Assembly (NCBI GenBank): GCA_964444795.1
Contig: CAYUIQ010000010.1
Coordinates: forward strand, 8,421 to 72,420
DNA length: 64,000 nt
Direction of reading: 5' to 3'
From: JABMRP01 sp964444795
GTDB taxonomy: Bacteria > Planctomycetota > Planctomycetia > Pirellulales > Thermoguttaceae
Position numbers and translations under genes: made by a program. Below are positions 44,339 to 52,029 of this stretch, piece after piece. Numbering within the stretch: position 1 is the first letter of the stretch; each line of letters begins with the position of its first letter. The notes beneath the pieces are model-generated. The model had not been told where the DNA came from. It saw only the letters and a list, made by a program, of their open reading frames with translations, and ran no database searches.

Positions 44339-44519
44339 GTTTTCGCACGGCCCGCCATTCCCCCCAAAAGCATAAACGAGTTGGCGGCCGGCGAAGGCTT
44401 GCTCCGAGCCTTTTCACCGTGGTACAATACCCCCTGTCGTTGGCGAGGCCAGGACGACGGAGACTCCATAGCCCCGCAGCCACTCCGCTGGTCAGTGTGT
44501 TCGTTAGCGCGGTGAGACG

Positions 44520-45002
44520 ATGAAACTAAGACTCGCGATCGTTGCGTGCCTCGTGCTGGCAGTCTTTGGCCTCATTCTCCTTGCCGTGTCTCGCAGTCGG
44601 CCTTCACCGGGCGTTGCCTATCACAACGGCGTTCTCCAGCAGTGTCTGTCAGAGGAGGTGGAGATTCTGATCAAGTGCAAGGACCCCAGCACACGAGAGG
44701 CCTTCTCGAAGACCGTTTCGGTAACGGAGAAGGACAGGACGGTGTGGCTGCTTGACCATCTCAGGATCAATAGACCACCCGCCAAAGAAGGAATGTTTCA
44801 CCACTGCCGGGGGCATCTCGTCATCGAAATCAAGACGCCGGAGCATACGCACACGACGCAATACGACCATGGCGAGGGAATATATCCCATCAGTGATGGC
44901 ACGCACCGCGTAGGGTTTGCCTTGTTGGAGCAGGCCGCGTGTTCGGAACTCAACGAGTACTTCCGTTCGCTAGGTTTCACTGATGAGGATCTTGGCATAT
45001 AG
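44520..45002 (+). CDS. hypothetical single-pass exported protein
   Basis: 160 residues with GGTGAGA before the ATG. An N-terminal hydrophobic segment (LAIVACLVLAVFGLILLAVS) acts as signal or anchor. The rest is soluble with no domain recognised; it has several His residues (MFHHCRGH, THTTQYDHGEG). Slightly lower GC than its neighbours; lies between lexA and the methyltransferase in an accessory-looking patch. Confidence 0.6.
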   Translation: MKLRLAIVACLVLAVFGLILLAVSRSRPSPGVAYHNGVLQQCLSEEVEILIKCKDPSTREAFSKTVSVTEKDRTVWLLDHLRINRPPAKEGMFHHCRGHLVIEIKTPEHTHTTQYDHGEGIYPISDGTHRVGFALLEQAACSELNEYFRSLGFTDEDLGI

Positions 45003-45034
45003 AGGGCTAACCGGCGGATGCACCAGTCGCCAAG

Positions 45035-45116
45035 TGCCAGTGGCACCCAGCGCGCGACGCCGAATGAATGAAAACGGCCGGATGGCCGAACCACGGCTTA
45101 ACCCCAACCTGGGAAG
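45035..45116. repeat. palindrome and direct repeat left of the methyltransferase
   Basis: A 13-base palindrome GTGCCAGTGGCAC (about 45035) is followed at 45095-45116 by GGCTTAACCCCAACCTGGGAAG, a 22-base sequence repeated exactly at 46220-46241 on the other side of the methyltransferase gene, next to another CAGTGGCACCC palindrome. Confidence 0.7.
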
Positions 45117-45175
45117 CCACCTGCCTCGCGAATTCTCGGCAGCCGATAAATCAGATAGTCCTGCGAGTAAAGAGT

Positions 45176-46021
45176 ATGGACATGTTTGAACAGCTTGAAG
45201 ACATCAACACTCGACCTGAACCGTTTGAGTGCTATACGGCGGCAGATCTGTGGACCGACAATCATACCTCGGGGCAGATGCTCGCCTGCCATCTCAACGC
45301 CGATATCGATGTGTCCTCTCGTCGAGTTGAGTTCATCGACCAATCCGTTGCATGGATCGGCTCGCATTTTGATGTCGGCACTGGTACCCGGATTGCCGAT
45401 TTCGGCTGCGGCCCCGGACTCTACGCAAACCGGCTCGCCATGCTCGGTGCCAGCGTAACGGGCATTGATTTCTCAAAACGCTCGATCAAGCACGCACGCA
45501 CAGTTGCCGCGGAGGAGGGATTGACGGCCGCATACGTTAACCAGAATTACCTGGAATTCGAAACCGAAGATCGGTTCGACATCATCCTGATGATTATGTG
45601 CGACTTCTGTGCCCTCAGCCCCGCGCAGCGCATGACTATGCTGGAGAAGTTCCGGGCCCTTCTGGCGTCAGGAGGCTCAGTCCTGCTCGACGTCTATTCC
45701 GTGAATGCTCTCGAACAACGTGAGGAGGCCGTCTCCTACGAGGAGAACCTGCTCAATGGATTCTGGTCACCCGAGAAGTACTACGGTTTCCTGAACACCT
45801 TTAAGTACGACGACGTCGGCGTGGTCTTGGACAAGTACACCGTAGTCGAGGCCAAGCGTACACGGACAGTCTATAACTGGCTCCAGCACTTCTCCCCGGG
45901 ATCCCTGCGGAGCGAGTTCGAGAACGCGGGATTCGCACAACAAGAGTTCTACGGCAATGTGGCAGGGGCACCGTTTGCTGAGTCTGCTTCAGAATTCGCC
46001 ATCGTGGGAAAGCGGAAATAA
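45176..46021 (+). CDS. class I SAM-dependent methyltransferase
   Basis: 281 residues from ATG 45176, with AAAGAG upstream; a second ATG is six bases later. The SAM-binding motif I is IADFGCGPGLYANRLAMLGASVTGIDFS, with the acidic residue in GID binding the ribose. Motif post-I/II areas follow: FDIILMIMCDFCALSP and LLASGGSVLLDVYS. The C-terminal half (YNWLQHFSPGSLRSEFENAGF) matches small-molecule methyltransferases of the UbiE/class I type. The substrate cannot be deduced. It is bracketed by direct and inverted repeats, suggesting past mobility. Confidence 0.88.
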   Translation: MDMFEQLEDINTRPEPFECYTAADLWTDNHTSGQMLACHLNADIDVSSRRVEFIDQSVAWIGSHFDVGTGTRIADFGCGPGLYANRLAMLGASVTGIDFSKRSIKHARTVAAEEGLTAAYVNQNYLEFETEDRFDIILMIMCDFCALSPAQRMTMLEKFRALLASGGSVLLDVYSVNALEQREEAVSYEENLLNGFWSPEKYYGFLNTFKYDDVGVVLDKYTVVEAKRTRTVYNWLQHFSPGSLRSEFENAGFAQQEFYGNVAGAPFAESASEFAIVGKRK

Positions 46022-46056
46022 CCGTCACAGAACAAGGCAATGAACCTGACAGAGCG

Positions 46057-46221
46057 CCGGGTGCCACTGGCATTCTGCCAGTGCTTTCTGGATTCGTAGC
46101 TTGCATATTGCGCGACCGGGAAAGCTCGACGCGAGAATCGGCCGCGCGGATCGTTGCTTGGTTACTTCCGGGTGCAAGCTACGAATCGTAAGAGCACTGG
46201 CAGAATGCCAGTGGCACCCGG
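46057..46221. repeat. REPIN-like inverted repeat element
   Basis: Left arm 46057-46105 and right arm 46173-46221 are inverted copies of 49 bases with one block of mismatches near the middle. Each arm itself contains a small hairpin (CACTGGCA-TTC-TGCCAGTG). Two hairpins in inverted orientation around about 67 bases is the architecture of REPIN/BIME elements mobilised by REP-associated transposases. Confidence 0.75.
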
Positions 46222-46537
46222 CTTAACCCCAACCTGGGAAGTTACTTACGTCGCGCCTCCTGGGAAGGCGCTTTCGGAGATCATCTGCATGGCGCGCCCG
46301 GATATCCCGTCAGCGGTTTCCTGCCGGGGGGTAGGTAGCGAATTGGCGCGCACTTTCACGCCGAGTTATTCGCTGGGCGCTTTGCCGGTCGAAGGCACGT
46401 AAGGCGTTGTGGACTAGTGCTTCTTGTGGTATCGTCAGCGTTGATCCCTTACCTGAAGTGACTTACCATTACCCCTTACGAAGAGACCATCCAAGGTTCA
46501 ACAATCAAAGGAACATCCCCTGGCAAAGGAGATACAG
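46222..46537. other. intergenic region upstream of the cyclase-like operon
   Basis: After the second copy of the 22-base direct repeat (46220-46241) there are about 290 bases without a convincing gene. It must contain the promoter of the two-gene operon at 46538. No clear -35/-10 pair or RNA was recognised. Confidence 0.35.
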
Positions 46538-47164
46538 ATGGACGCGAAAGCGGAACTGCGTAAGGTGCTAGGATCCCAGACGAACGACAAAGCGGTACAC
46601 GCTCAGGCAATCCTGAGCATCATCTCAGAAGTTGAATCTCGGGATGAAAAGATCGAGTTGCTTGACTACACCATCACAGACCTAGGAAAAGTCGAGAAGC
46701 ATGAGCAAATTCTCTCGAACAAGGGCATAGATCCCCAGCGATGGGACGACCTGAATTCCAAATTGCTGGTGATTGTCAACAATTATGTGCGCAACGCTTT
46801 CTTCAGCACAAAGAACAGCCAAGAGTTTGCCGCTGAACTCCTGCGAATTCTTGATTTCTTCGCTGACCCTGACGAGAAGGCCTTCTGCCTTGCTGTCGTT
46901 CTCTACACAACCAGTGTGGTTCCTTACCACAATCTGCCTGGGGATGCTATCACGCTTACTGAGGATGAGTTCAAACAATTGATCCTCGCGAACAAGGACA
47001 AAAGCGAACTAATGCGCTACCTTGTGGAACTTCCGTTCTTCGACTGGACACAGGCCGCTTCGCAGGTCCTTCAGGTTATTGACGACTGCGGAGACAATAA
47101 GAAACTGCGCATCGCACTTCTTACCCTTTTTATGATGGCGAAGACGAATGCCGAGCGGAAGTAG
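46538..47164 (+). CDS. hypothetical helical protein, first gene of cyclase-like operon
   Basis: 208 residues, ATG preceded by AAAGGAGA. It is predicted to be all helical and soluble, with no signal or membrane segment (MDAKAELRKVLGSQTNDKAVHAQ, EFAAELLRILDFFADPDEKAFCLAVVLY). No domain is recognised. The next gene starts 10 bases after its stop with its own AGGAGG, so they are cotranscribed. Base composition is visibly more AT-rich than the rest of the window. It could be an effector or regulator of the second protein; this is inference from operon structure only. Confidence 0.65.
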   Translation: MDAKAELRKVLGSQTNDKAVHAQAILSIISEVESRDEKIELLDYTITDLGKVEKHEQILSNKGIDPQRWDDLNSKLLVIVNNYVRNAFFSTKNSQEFAAELLRILDFFADPDEKAFCLAVVLYTTSVVPYHNLPGDAITLTEDEFKQLILANKDKSELMRYLVELPFFDWTQAASQVLQVIDDCGDNKKLRIALLTLFMMAKTNAERK

Positions 47165-47174
47165 GAGGAAGCAG

Positions 47175-47720
47175 ATGCAGATTATGCTGCTGGGAGATAT
47201 GATGGGAACAAAGTCACTCCTCCTCTCGGGCGCGTCTGGGCCCCTTGAAGAGAAATACACTGCCGTCACTAAGTGCTTCGCAAACTGCTACCGCATGTAC
47301 CACCTGAGAAGTAGAAGCATGTTCTGTCTGACGTTCAGCGATTCTGTTATTGTGGTGTGGGATGACTTCAACGAGGGCCGGAGATTCTGCCATCTCTTCG
47401 CACGTGCGCTATATCAACAGTTCTCTATCGCCCACATAGACGCCAGAGTGTTCGTCGACCAGGGAGATGTTGTTTCCTCTGTTGACAACAGGTTCGGGCT
47501 TTACGCTGGCATTGAATCACGCTTCCTCTCGTTCTCACCGATCTCGTTCGGGGCTTGGTCAGTATTCGGGGGAGAGGAGGCGCATTTTCTTCCGGGAGTG
47601 TATGTAGGGGAGGACCTTAGTCGGCACCTCTCAGCACCTGTCGGAATGACGTTCTCGAGAGTGTCGTGCATCGTAGGCAAATTTGCATATCGTCGTATGA
47701 CTGGAGAAGGGATTTTGTAG
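47175..47720 (+). CDS. class III nucleotidyl-cyclase-like protein (tentative)
   Basis: 181 residues from ATG 47175, set by AGGAGG 6 bases upstream; an overlapping upstream ATG (47148) is less likely. Three spaced motifs resemble the class III cyclase fold: LLGDMMGTKSLL (D-x-x-G-T, first metal aspartate), CLTFSDSVIVVW (second aspartate in an F-S-D-S hairpin) and ARVFVDQGDVV (strand with G-[DE]-V-V). This order is that of adenylate/guanylate cyclases and of the shorter FSDS-type relatives that include Pycsar pyrimidine cyclases. The rest is unrecognised. Assignment by motif only, so tentative. Confidence 0.5.
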   Translation: MQIMLLGDMMGTKSLLLSGASGPLEEKYTAVTKCFANCYRMYHLRSRSMFCLTFSDSVIVVWDDFNEGRRFCHLFARALYQQFSIAHIDARVFVDQGDVVSSVDNRFGLYAGIESRFLSFSPISFGAWSVFGGEEAHFLPGVYVGEDLSRHLSAPVGMTFSRVSCIVGKFAYRRMTGEGIL

Positions 47721-47749
47721 CAGGAAGAAGTCAGGCATTCAGCCAGGTA

Positions 47750-47772
47750 AGTCAGGCACTACGTGCCTGACT
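47750..47772. repeat. REP palindrome 1 next to RAYT remnant
   Basis: Perfect 10-base arms AGTCAGGCAC / GTGCCTGACT around the centre TAC. The same arms, with an outer base change, recur at 47873-47895, inside the RAYT-like fragment. Confidence 0.75.
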
Positions 47773-47801
47773 CCCCGGGTCATACATGGTATGCTACGGC
47801 C

Positions 47802-47933
47802 ATGACTGACTACCAACGCTATTTCGTCGCGGCCGAAACGTACTCCTTCGCGCTCGTAACGGAGGAACAGGTGGTCAGGCACGGAGTGCCTGACCTACGG
47901 CTGAAATCAACGCGTAGCTTCGCCGCCCGGTGA
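47802..47933 (+). pseudogene. remnant of REP-associated tyrosine transposase (RAYT)
   Basis: A 43-codon frame starting MTDYQRYFVAAETYSFALVTEEQ. This closely follows the conserved N-terminus of RAYT/IS200-like transposases (x-x-DYRRYFVPGGTYFFTVVTxxR). After about 23 residues the match stops exactly where a REP palindrome (47873-47895) begins, and the frame runs out. The HUH motif and catalytic Tyr are absent, so it is dead. Confidence 0.65.
47873..47895. repeat. REP palindrome 2 inside RAYT remnant
   Basis: Perfect 10-base arms GGTCAGGCAC / GTGCCTGACC around GGA. Same family as 47750-47772. Its insertion at the break point of the RAYT similarity suggests that the element itself disrupted or replaced the transposase gene. 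Confidence 0.75.
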
Positions 47934-47951
47934 ACTTGGACGTTACACGCG

Positions 47952-49328
47952 TTACGACGCCTTCTCCATCGCCGCCGCGGCGTGGAGCTTGTTGTAGAGC
48001 GTTTTGAGGCTGATGCCCAACTGCTGGGCCGCCTTGGGCTTGCTGCCTTCGTTATCCTCCAGGGCCAGATGGATGGCCCGGATTTCCATCTCGCGCAAGG
48101 TCCCCGTGGGCTCGTCCGCGGCAACTCCCCGCAGCCGGCGGGTGGCGAATCGCTCGGGCAGATCCTCTGGACCGATCGGCAGCCGCTCGCCGAGAATCAT
48201 CGCGTGCTCGATCACGTTGGCCAGTTCGCGGACGTTGCCCGGCCAGCAATGATTTGACAGGGCCCCCAGCGCGGCCGGGGTGAAGACCTCCGTTCGGTCG
48301 GCTATCTCGGGACGGAATCGGGCGGCCAGATGCCGGGCCAGCACGCCGATGTCCTCGGGCCGCTGGCGCAACGGCGGCAACTGGATCTCGAACGTATTGA
48401 CGCGGAACCAGAGATCCTCGCGAAACTCCTCCTGCTGGACCATCTCCTCGAGGTTGCGATGCGTGGCACAAACCACCCGCACGTCGCAACGAAACGACTC
48501 GTTATCGCCCACGCGCCGAATCTCGCCGCTTTCCAAGAATCGCAGCAACTTGGCCTGCACGGCCTTGGGCAGTTCGCCGATTTCGTCCAAAAAGAGCGTG
48601 CCGCCACTGGCCACTTCGAACAGGCCCGTGCGATGTTCGTCGGCGCCGGTGAAACTTCCCTTGCGATGGCCGAACAGTTCGCTTTCGATCAGATTCTCGG
48701 GCAGACCGCCGCAATTGACGGCGACCATCGGGGCGTCGGCCCTGGGCCCGCGGTCGTGCAGCGCCCGGGCGACCAGTTCCTTGCCGGTGCCCGTCTCGCC
48801 CAAGATCAGCACGGTCGAATCGGCGGGAGCCACCTTGGCGATGAGCCGGTCGACGCGTTGCATAGCCGGGCTGTCGCCGATCAGTTCCGAAGTGCCCTCG
48901 GCTCGCTCCAATCGCCCCCGGACCGCCCGGTACTTGTTGGTCAACTCGCGCCGCTCGGCCACGCGCCGCAGCAAAGCTTCCAACTCGGCCAGCCGGCAGG
49001 GCTTGGTCAGATAGTCGAACGCCCCATGGCGCAGCGCCGCCACGGCCGTTTTCAGCGACGACTTGCCGGTCAGCACGATGCTGTCGGCCTCGGGAGCCAA
49101 CTCCTTGGCCTTGGCGATCACCTCGATGCCACCCATTCCCGGCATGTCCAGATCGACCAGCAGGCAGTCGTACGTATTGCGTTGCATGGCGGCCACGGCG
49201 GTCAGCCCGTCGGGACAGACCGTGACTTCGTGTCCCATGCGGGGCAGTTCGAGGCTCATCAACTGTTGCAGCGACGGCTCGTCGTCGGCAAACAGGAGCT
49301 TGAGTCGGCTAGGCGGCTTGGTACTGAT
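47952..49328 (-). CDS. NtrC-family sigma-54-dependent response regulator
   Basis: About 458 residues. The receiver domain starts KLLFADDEPSLQQ with phospho-acceptor Asp in LLVDLDMPGMGG and K in YLTKP. The AAA+ sigma-54 interaction domain has Walker A GETGTGKE, the GAFTGA loop as GSFTGA, and Walker B GGTLFLDEIGELP. A Fis-type HTH ends the protein (GSKPKAAQQLGISLKTLYNKLH). There is no ATG, GTG or TTG between the upstream kinase's stop region and the receiver; the end given is an ATC at 49326-49328 with GGGAG seven bases before it, overlapping the kinase stop by 20 bases. A TTG exists about 40 codons earlier. It pairs with the adjacent kinase. Confidence 0.9.
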   Translation of the reverse strand: MSTKPPSRLKLLFADDEPSLQQLMSLELPRMGHEVTVCPDGLTAVAAMQRNTYDCLLVDLDMPGMGGIEVIAKAKELAPEADSIVLTGKSSLKTAVAALRHGAFDYLTKPCRLAELEALLRRVAERRELTNKYRAVRGRLERAEGTSELIGDSPAMQRVDRLIAKVAPADSTVLILGETGTGKELVARALHDRGPRADAPMVAVNCGGLPENLIESELFGHRKGSFTGADEHRTGLFEVASGGTLFLDEIGELPKAVQAKLLRFLESGEIRRVGDNESFRCDVRVVCATHRNLEEMVQQEEFREDLWFRVNTFEIQLPPLRQRPEDIGVLARHLAARFRPEIADRTEVFTPAALGALSNHCWPGNVRELANVIEHAMILGERLPIGPEDLPERFATRRLRGVAADEPTGTLREMEIRAIHLALEDNEGSKPKAAQQLGISLKTLYNKLHAAAAMEKAS

Positions 49329-50934
49329 TTCTGCTCTCCCTCGGTTCGATTTCCAAAGGCAGCCGAACCCGGAACGTGGCTCCCTGGCCCGGTCCCGAAC
49401 TGGACGCCTCGATCTCCCCCCCGTGATCGGCAACGATGCGATAGCTAATCGACAGCCCCAACCCGGTACCTTGTCCCGAAGGCTGTCCCGAGCGGCGGCG
49501 AGTGAAGAACGGCTCGAACAAGTGCTCCAGCACGTCGGCATCCATGCCGCACCCGTCGTCGGTAAAGATCAACTGGGCCGCTTCGCCGCGGCGCGCCAGT
49601 TCGATCCGTACGGTTCCGCCCGCGTCGAGACTGTCCAGGGCGTTGGTCAACAGGTTGAGCACGACCTGGCGGATCTCTTGCGGGTTGATCGTCGCGACCA
49701 GCGGTTCGCCGTCGGCCAAGTCCACGTTTTTCTGCTGATAGCGGCCGAGATGGGAGACCATCTCGATCACCTCGACCATCAGCCCGCGCAAGTCGACCCG
49801 CTGGCGAGTCACCGGTCCGGTTCGCGAGAAGTCCAACAGCTTCTCGGTAATCTCCTTGCAGCGAAACGCCTCGCTATGGATCATCGCCAGGTAGTCGGCA
49901 ATGACGGCGTGTCGCGGATCGTCGCTGGCGATGAATTTCTCGTCGAGCAATTCGCCGACGCGGCCTTGCAGCGATTCGCTGCACATGGCGATCGAAGCCA
50001 GGGGATTGTTGATTTCGTGGGCCACGCCGGCGGCCAGGAACCCCACGCTGGCAAGTTGCTCGTTGCGGATGACTTGCTTGGTTCGCTGGCGGACCTGCTG
50101 GTCGAGATCGTCGCGGATCGCGCGGAATCGAGTCGTCATGTCGTTCATCGCTCGGGCGAGTTCGCCCATCTCGTCTTCGGCGTCGACGGTGATGCGGTAA
50201 TCGAACTGGCCGGCCGCGACCCGCCGCGACCCGCGGATTAGCGTACGCAACGGCCGCAAGACCCACTGAACGGATAGCCGGATGAAGAGCAGGAAGATCA
50301 GCGCCGCGGCGATGCTGGCCACCCACGCCCCGACGATCAGGGTGCGATACTGGGTGCGGACCCCGGCGGCAAATCCGCCGATCGTGCGATGCAAGTGGCT
50401 GGGCAAGTCGGCCCCCAGCGTCTGAAGTTCTGCCAGTTGTTCATCGACCCGCCGCAGCGTCGTCGCCTGCCCCATCCCATGGTCGGCGCCGATGGTCCTC
50501 TCGACCTCGGCCAACGTCGCTTCGATCTTGTGGACCGTTTGCCATTCCGGGCGGTTGTCGGCAATTTGTGAATCGTCCCGGACCTTCTGCGCCAGCTTCT
50601 CGCGGTATGCCTGGAACGTTTCCCGCGTGGCCTCGACTTCATCGGCAAACTGTCCGGCGAGCGCTGCGGCCTGATCGATCTCTTGCATCGGCCGGATCTG
50701 TTGCCACTGCCGAATCTGGGCCAGCGTCACCTGCATGTCGGCGACGCGCCGGTTCATCTGGGCCGCCAGCGGAAGCTCCGAACTGCGCCAACTGAGGCTT
50801 TTAACCAGACTCCGGTAGGCGTAGAAGCCGTAGAGCCCCGCGCCGGTCAAGGTGGCCACCACCGCCAGCAAGAGCCAGAAGCCGAGAATGAGCTTATATC
50901 GGATGGGCCATTTCGACAGCACGGCGACCTCCAT
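49309..50934 (-). CDS. sensor histidine kinase of the NtrC-type pair
   Basis: 541 residues from ATG 50934; a GTG four codons later (50922) has a better ribosome site, GGAGGT at 5 bases, and may be the true start. A membrane segment (LILGFWLLLAVVATLTGAGLYGFY), a helical sensor of about 190 residues, a second segment, a HAMP domain (LRPLRTLIRGSRRVAAGQFDYRI), H-box GVAHEINNPLAS and an ATPase domain (LLTNALDSLDAGG, DDGCGM, GQGTGLGLSIS) follow in order. It phosphorylates the downstream regulator. Ligand unknown. Confidence 0.93.
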   Translation of the reverse strand: MEVAVLSKWPIRYKLILGFWLLLAVVATLTGAGLYGFYAYRSLVKSLSWRSSELPLAAQMNRRVADMQVTLAQIRQWQQIRPMQEIDQAAALAGQFADEVEATRETFQAYREKLAQKVRDDSQIADNRPEWQTVHKIEATLAEVERTIGADHGMGQATTLRRVDEQLAELQTLGADLPSHLHRTIGGFAAGVRTQYRTLIVGAWVASIAAALIFLLFIRLSVQWVLRPLRTLIRGSRRVAAGQFDYRITVDAEDEMGELARAMNDMTTRFRAIRDDLDQQVRQRTKQVIRNEQLASVGFLAAGVAHEINNPLASIAMCSESLQGRVGELLDEKFIASDDPRHAVIADYLAMIHSEAFRCKEITEKLLDFSRTGPVTRQRVDLRGLMVEVIEMVSHLGRYQQKNVDLADGEPLVATINPQEIRQVVLNLLTNALDSLDAGGTVRIELARRGEAAQLIFTDDGCGMDADVLEHLFEPFFTRRRSGQPSGQGTGLGLSISYRIVADHGGEIEASSSGPGQGATFRVRLPLEIEPRESRNQYQAA

Positions 50935-51219
50935 GTCGCTCGGTCGATTTCGCAAACCCCTCGGGCATCATCGAGGACCCCGCCGACGGACCATCCTTGG
51001 CCGACGCTTCACGGGGCTCGATTATGGGGAGGCGAGAGTGTACAACGCCGGCTATCGTGGGGCAATACGAAGCAGCTTCAGGATTGTTAATACAGGATGA
51101 CGGCGGTGCCTAGGGAAAGTCAAAGAGGGCCTTCAGAGGGGCACTCCGAGGGGCCTCTGCCCGCAAAATCTACGAAATCGCTACAGTTTACCATCAGCGC
51201 AGCCGATTCTAAGATCGTT
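50935..51219. other. divergent region between kinase and zinc-ribbon protein
   Basis: About 285 bases with the promoters of both flanking genes. Open frames that extend into the zinc-ribbon gene from upstream lack ribosome sites. Nothing else was seen. Confidence 0.3.
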
Positions 51220-52008
51220 ATGTGGTGTGCCACCTGCGGACAAGATGTGCCTGGAGTTGCGCTGACCGAGTCGGACGGTTTGGGCTGCGCCCGATGTGGG
51301 CGCCGGATTGGCCAGCCGTCTTCCGTGCCCGACGAGACGGCCGGAGACACCGGGGCAACCGGTGCGGATGCGACCGAGGGATCGGCAGCCGATTCGACCG
51401 GCTTGGAGCCTCCGCCACGTTGGCGTTACGATTCGTGGGAGATGGACGAGCAGTTGCGTCACGTTGCCCGGCGGCTGGGCCGCGGGGAACGGGCCGCGGA
51501 TGAACTCCCCACCTCAGTCGGATCGTCCGAATCGGACCATAGGTCACCCCTCGCCTGGCACCTGGGCGATGCGACTCGGCGCGCCGACGATCGCTGGGCG
51601 CCACGCTCCGGGCGAAGGAGTTTGCTGGGGCAAGTATTCCTGGGCCTGGGTGTCATGGGGTCGGTTTGCGGCGGCGTTCTGTTGGCCTGGTCGGTCATCG
51701 CCGAGCGTAACGAACTGTGGGACGCCGGGATGCCGATCGCCCTGGTCGGCCAGGCCGCGCTGTTGCTTGCCTTGATTCTGCATCTGGAACGCTTCTGGCG
51801 CGATGGCCGTCACGCCGCGGAAAAGCTCGATCGATTCGAAGGGCAACTCCGCGATCTGCAAACATCCGCCCTACCGGATATGGGGCACGGATTCCCCCGG
51901 AACACGCTTCATCGGCAAACCGACTCGGGGGACGATCCCCAGATGCTGTTGGCCGACCTCAAAGGCCAACTCGAGCAGCTTGCCGTCCAACTCCAGCAGC
52001 GCGTATAG
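51220..52008 (+). CDS. membrane protein with N-terminal zinc ribbon
   Basis: 262 residues from ATG 51220 (MWCATCGQDVPG). The first 30 residues form a four-cysteine ribbon (CATCG ... CARCG). A hydrophilic linker leads to two membrane segments (LLGQVFLGLGVMGSVCGGVLLAWSV; MPIALVGQAALLLALILHL) and a C-terminal coiled coil (LLADLKGQLEQLAVQLQQRV). The ribbon and coil would both be cytoplasmic. No family name is known to me. It is 21 bases upstream of the GT87 gene and possibly cotranscribed. Confidence 0.7.
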   Translation: MWCATCGQDVPGVALTESDGLGCARCGRRIGQPSSVPDETAGDTGATGADATEGSAADSTGLEPPPRWRYDSWEMDEQLRHVARRLGRGERAADELPTSVGSSESDHRSPLAWHLGDATRRADDRWAPRSGRRSLLGQVFLGLGVMGSVCGGVLLAWSVIAERNELWDAGMPIALVGQAALLLALILHLERFWRDGRHAAEKLDRFEGQLRDLQTSALPDMGHGFPRNTLHRQTDSGDDPQMLLADLKGQLEQLAVQLQQRV

Positions 52009-52029
52009 CACTAAACGGAGCATTACGAA

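Noticed and set aside
49329..49541. Long N-terminal extension of the response regulator from ATG 49541
   Set aside because: It would overlap the kinase gene by more than 230 bases in another frame and adds a basic, structureless segment before the receiver domain.
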